The position numbers were made by a program, and so were the translations under genes. Shown here in pieces: positions 6,414 to 8,885 of a DNA stretch of 8,885 nucleotides; position 1 is the stretch's first letter, and the number at the start of each line of letters is the position of its first letter. The stretch lies in NCBI GenBank assembly GCA_023132105.1, contig JAGLYS010000150.1:1-8885 (forward strand). Direction: 5' to 3'. The notes beneath the pieces are model-generated. The model worked only from the letters and a program-made list of their open reading frames with translations. It ran no database searches and was not told the DNA's origin. The stretch is from Caldifarciminota bacterium (GTDB lineage: Bacteria; Hydrothermota; 32-111; QNBC01).

Positions 6414-6531
6414 TAGTAACATGTAAATAGATAAAGGAACATGAATAATCAAAAATTGCACTGACAAGGAACTGTTCTCATTTTAATCTATGGTTGAATT
6501 CTCCAATTAATTGGTTTATAAAGGAGGAAGT
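6414..6531 (+). promoter_or_regulatory. Long 5' leader of the purine operon, with palindrome and possible tiny uORF
   Basis: The predicted leader contains a 12-bp perfect palindrome, CCAATTAATTGG (6503-6514), ending nine bases before the AGGAGG core of the ribosome site, so a protein or hairpin there could affect translation or transcription. CTCC at 6501-6504 could also pair with GGAG at 6523-6526. A 7-codon frame MNNQKLH (6441-6464) follows AAGGA by only two bases and is doubtful. I do not recognise a purine, PRPP, ZTP or other known riboswitch. The boundary at 6414 rests on the promoter prediction. Confidence 0.4.
6521..6527 (+). promoter_or_regulatory. Strong ribosome binding site AAGGAGG
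   Basis: A full anti-16S match four bases before the ATG at 6532. It selects that start over an in-frame TTG at 6511, from which translation would run through the ribosome site itself. Confidence 0.85.
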
Positions 6532-6759
6532 ATGAGTTCTGAATGGATAGTTATAAAGGAGGTTGTCGGACATTTCGAAGCGGATATAATTAAGGGGAAA
6601 TTAGAAAGCTTAGATATTCCCGTACAAATACTTGGGGAAGCATATAGTAAGATCGCAGCTCTTGAACACGGAGAAATGTCAATTATAAAAATATTAGTCC
6701 CTCCTGAATTCAAGGAGTTAGCAATTAAATATCTAAATGAAAACAGGGAAGTAATATGA
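6532..6759 (+). CDS. DUF2007-like small protein (putative signal-transducing protein)
   Basis: A 75-residue soluble protein with no signal peptide or membrane segment. It follows the pattern of DUF2007 proteins: an opening strand with Trp5 (EWIVIKEV), a helix that scans for a substrate or partner (HFEADIIKGKLESLDIPVQIL, where the xxEAxIIKGxLES core is typical), a variable loop with Gly, then a strand ending in LVPPE and a last helix (ELAIKYLNE). The family is often annotated as a putative signal-transducing protein and is distantly PII-like or ferredoxin-like in fold, but its function is not established. Its stop overlaps the purD start (ATGA, 6756-6759), so it is translated together with purD. 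Being first in a purine operon it might sense a metabolite or modulate the enzymes; that is inference from position only. Confidence 0.8.
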   Translation: MSSEWIVIKEVVGHFEADIIKGKLESLDIPVQILGEAYSKIAALEHGEMSIIKILVPPEFKELAIKYLNENREVI

Positions 6760-8030
6760 AAATATTAGTTATTGGAAGTGGTGGAAGAGAATATTCATTA
6801 GTATGGAAAATTTTAAAAGATAATGGTGATAAGAATGAGATTTATGTAGCTCCGGGATGCGGTGGGATATGTGACATTGCAAAATGTATTGACATTAAAC
6901 CGGATAATATCGATGATTTACTTGCATGGGCTAAATGTAATTTAATTGATTTTACAATAGTCGGACCAGAGGTTCCCCTTGCTTTAGGCATTGTTGATAA
7001 ATTCATTAACGATGGAATGAAGATATTCGGTCCCAATAAGCAAGCCACACAATTGGAATCAAGTAAGATATTTTCAAAGGATTTTATGAATAAATACAAT
7101 ATACCCACAGCAGATTATATAAAATTCAACAGTTTTGAAACAGCAAGCGAGTATATTGCTCATATATCTCCACCTTATGTTATTAAAGCCGATGGTTTAT
7201 CATCGGGAAAAGGTTGTTTTGTTATTCACAATCCTGAAGAAGCATTTGAAATTACAAAAAATCTACTTTTAAAAAAATCACTGGGAAAAGCAGGTTCTCG
7301 GATAGTTATTGAATCCTTCCTCAAGGGAGAGGAGGCATCTCTTTTTGTTCTTCTTGATGGAAAGAATTATAAAACTTTTTTGCCTTCTCAAGATCACAAA
7401 CAGGTATTTGATGGGGACAAAGGACCTAATACCGGGGGTATGGGGGCTTATGCCCCATATAGAGGTATTGATAATGATCTAATGGAGAATATAAAGTCTA
7501 ATATCATAGAAATAACCATACAAGGATTGATTAAAGAAAATATTGATTATCGCGGAATACTTTATATAGGTTTAATGTTAACAAATCGTGGTCCATATGT
7601 TATGGAATACAACGCCAGATTCGGGGACCCTGAGACTCAGGCATTAATGCCCATGCTAAAATCTAACTTATTAAATCTTCTTATAAAAACAAGCGAAGGG
7701 AATTTGCAAAATGAAACAATCGAGTTTACAAGTAAAATCGTATGTTGTGTCGTATTTGCAAGTGAGGGATACCCAAAAACATACAAAAAAGAGGTTGCAA
7801 TCAAAGGATTGCCATTCGAAAATTATGAAAATCATCTTCTCTTTCACGCAGGAACTATAAAGAAAGATAGCAAATTCTATACTAATGGTGGCAGGGTTTT
7901 AAATGCAATAGGAGTAGGAGATTCATTAAAAGATGCTATTGAAAATGCTTATGAAATAACGGAATATGTGTTTTTTGAAAACATGCATTATAGAACGGAT
8001 ATTGGTGAAAAGGGGTTAAAATATGAATAA
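6756..8030 (+). CDS. purD: Phosphoribosylamine-glycine ligase (GAR synthetase)
   Basis: A 424-residue enzyme, the normal length, catalysing ATP-dependent ligation of glycine to 5-phosphoribosylamine to give GAR, the second step of de novo purine synthesis, in the cytoplasm. The N-terminal domain (about 1-100) opens MKILVIGSGGRE and has TIVGPEVPLALGIVD (67-81). The ATP-grasp domain (about 104-325) shows VIKADGLSSGKG (142-153), FLKGEEAS, SQDHKQV (211-217), GPNTGGMGAY (223-232) and the metal and phosphate motif EYNARFGDPETQ (284-295). The C-terminal domain has FHAGT (363-367) and NGGRVL (377-382). One oddity: residue 13 is Tyr (GGREY) where E. coli and most homologues have His (GGREHA). The ATG overlaps the stop of the preceding gene by 4 bp (ATGA), and the gene end overlaps purE by 8 bp, pointing to coupled translation. 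Confidence 0.97.
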   Translation: MKILVIGSGGREYSLVWKILKDNGDKNEIYVAPGCGGICDIAKCIDIKPDNIDDLLAWAKCNLIDFTIVGPEVPLALGIVDKFINDGMKIFGPNKQATQLESSKIFSKDFMNKYNIPTADYIKFNSFETASEYIAHISPPYVIKADGLSSGKGCFVIHNPEEAFEITKNLLLKKSLGKAGSRIVIESFLKGEEASLFVLLDGKNYKTFLPSQDHKQVFDGDKGPNTGGMGAYAPYRGIDNDLMENIKSNIIEITIQGLIKENIDYRGILYIGLMLTNRGPYVMEYNARFGDPETQALMPMLKSNLLNLLIKTSEGNLQNETIEFTSKIVCCVVFASEGYPKTYKKEVAIKGLPFENYENHLLFHAGTIKKDSKFYTNGGRVLNAIGVGDSLKDAIENAYEITEYVFFENMHYRTDIGEKGLKYE

Positions 8031-8487
8031 AGATATACTAATTATTTTAGGTAGCAAAAGTGATCTTCCTATAATTGAAGATGCTATAACATTTATGGAT
8101 ATAAAAAGCATTCCTTATCAGATGGAAATCGCTTCGGCTCATAGAACACCCAACAAACTTGAAAAAATTATTTTAGATGCAAAAAGAGATAAAATTAAGG
8201 TAATTATTGCAGTTGCGGGTTTTGCAGCTCACCTTCCGGGAGTAATAGCAAGTAAAACTTTAATTCCTGTGATAGGTGTTCCTGTAGCAAGTTCTCCTTT
8301 AGGTGGGATTGATGCTCTTTTCAGTATTGTTCAAATGCCACCCGGGATTCCGGTAGCTGCAATGGGAGTGGGAAAAAGCGGAGCAAAAAATGCTGTATTG
8401 TACTCACTACAGATTATGTCACTTAATAACAAAGATTATAAATCTATTTTAGACGAATATAGAAAAAGTTTTGGTGATATTGATTGA
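8023..8487 (+). CDS. purE: N5-carboxyaminoimidazole ribonucleotide mutase (class I PurE type)
   Basis: A 154-residue protein, typical for bacterial PurE. It has the phosphate-binding start ILGSKSDLP (8-16), the catalytic His40 in SAHRTP (38-43), AGFAAHLPGVIA (65-76), and the C-terminal core SIVQMPPGIPVAAMGVGKSGAKNA (101-124). The RTP after SAH and the AAHLPG motif mark it as class I, which converts N5-CAIR to CAIR, rather than the class II form of Treponema (SAHKT, AGRSNALSG). Class I enzymes normally need PurK to make N5-CAIR; purK is not in this window. The ATG lies inside the 3' end of purD (8-bp overlap), preceded by AGGGG inside purD (about 8011-8015). The stop TGA at 8485-8487 is shared with the start of the next gene. 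Confidence 0.96.
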   Translation: MNKDILIILGSKSDLPIIEDAITFMDIKSIPYQMEIASAHRTPNKLEKIILDAKRDKIKVIIAVAGFAAHLPGVIASKTLIPVIGVPVASSPLGGIDALFSIVQMPPGIPVAAMGVGKSGAKNAVLYSLQIMSLNNKDYKSILDEYRKSFGDID

Positions 8488-8885
8488 AACTTGTTGAATC
8501 ATTTAAAATTAGAAAAATAATAAGGTTATTGAAATCGGGGGAACTCATTGTTGTTCCGACTGAAACAGTTTATGGTATCATCGGGAATGGTTTTGATCAA
8601 AATGTTTACAGACATCTAAATAAAATTAAAAGGAGACCTGAGAAGAAAGCATATACACTTTTTGTAAAAGATCTTAATATAGCGAGGAAATACGCCTGCT
8701 TTAATGATAAATATGAAGAATTATTGGAAGAAATGGTACCCGGACCATTGACATTTATAATGGAAGGGAGAGGACTTCCCGAATATATTTATGCAAAAGA
8801 CAATAGTATTGCTTTTCGTATACCTGATCACTATATTATTCGAACAATTATGCAAAAGATCGATTTTCCCCTGTTATCAACGAGT
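8484..8885 (+). CDS. Sua5/YciO/YrdC family protein, threonylcarbamoyl-AMP synthase, N-terminal part (runs off the window)
   Basis: The frame is open for 134 codons to the window end. A TGA at 8481-8483 directly precedes TTG at 8484, so that TTG is the earliest possible start; it overlaps the purE stop as TTGA and suggests coupling. The next in-frame TTG at 8529 would begin too close to the domain. YrdC-domain motifs are in order: ELIVVPTETVYGI (20-32), KRRP (49-52) followed by KKAYTLFV, MVPGPLTFIM (84-93), IAFRIPDH (109-116) and PLLSTS (129-134), the last being the start of the usual STSAN. The family makes threonylcarbamoyl-AMP from threonine, bicarbonate and ATP for t6A at position 37 of ANN-decoding tRNAs. 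Whether a C-terminal Sua5 domain follows, or whether it is a YciO-type relative, cannot be seen because the gene is cut. Confidence 0.92.
   Translation, partial: MKLVESFKIRKIIRLLKSGELIVVPTETVYGIIGNGFDQNVYRHLNKIKRRPEKKAYTLFVKDLNIARKYACFNDKYEELLEEMVPGPLTFIMEGRGLPEYIYAKDNSIAFRIPDHYIIRTIMQKIDFPLLSTS

Noticed and set aside
6414..6531. Purine riboswitch or other known riboswitch in the operon leader
   Set aside because: I could not find the conserved loop and junction sequences of the purine class, nor patterns of other known classes; only a palindrome and a weak pairing to the ribosome site are seen.

Overview
The window is AT-rich DNA (coding and intergenic) from a bacterium using the standard code: TAA, TAG and TGA all end genes. 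The left edge carries the end of an apparent outer-membrane beta-barrel gene and a lipoprotein gene, so the organism is probably Gram-negative. Genes have clear Shine-Dalgarno sites, and the two promoters I can place look like ordinary sigma-70 sites (TTGACA/TATATT and TTGACT/TAAAAT, each with a 17-bp spacer). That argues against Bacteroidota, whose promoters and start sites usually look different, and fits a low-GC member of another diderm lineage (spirochaete-like, or a candidate phylum of the wider FCB group). I cannot name the taxon from this sequence.

Layout. (1) Positions 1-1152, plus strand: the 3' end of a beta-barrel-like protein gene, then a small lipoprotein with two fibronectin-III-like modules. 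(2) Positions 1190-6114, minus strand: a three-gene cluster read from one promoter near 6148-6176. It encodes a metallo-beta-lactamase/beta-CASP ribonuclease, a Xer tyrosine recombinase with all catalytic residues present, and an 890-residue protein that is almost wholly coiled coil. The ribonuclease and recombinase genes overlap by 11 bp, and the recombinase and rod genes are 1 bp apart. (3) Positions 6115-6531: a divergent intergenic region of about 420 bp with both promoters, an 18-bp AT palindrome, a degenerate heptamer array, and complementary AAAGGGGG/CCCCCTTT arms. No gene is evident there. (4) Positions 6532-8885, plus strand: an overlapping operon of a DUF2007-like small protein, purD, purE (class I type) and the 5' part of a Sua5/YrdC gene cut by the window end.

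The right-hand operon combines two enzymes of de novo purine synthesis with the enzyme that makes threonylcarbamoyl-AMP for tRNA t6A modification. The left-hand cluster puts an RNA-processing nuclease, a chromosome-dimer-resolution type recombinase and a long rod protein under common expression. The rod protein is the least explained gene and the best candidate for something new: it has no ATPase head, no hinge, no Cys or Trp, and a single proline close to its C-terminus. I see no tRNA, rRNA, CRISPR array, insertion sequence or known riboswitch.
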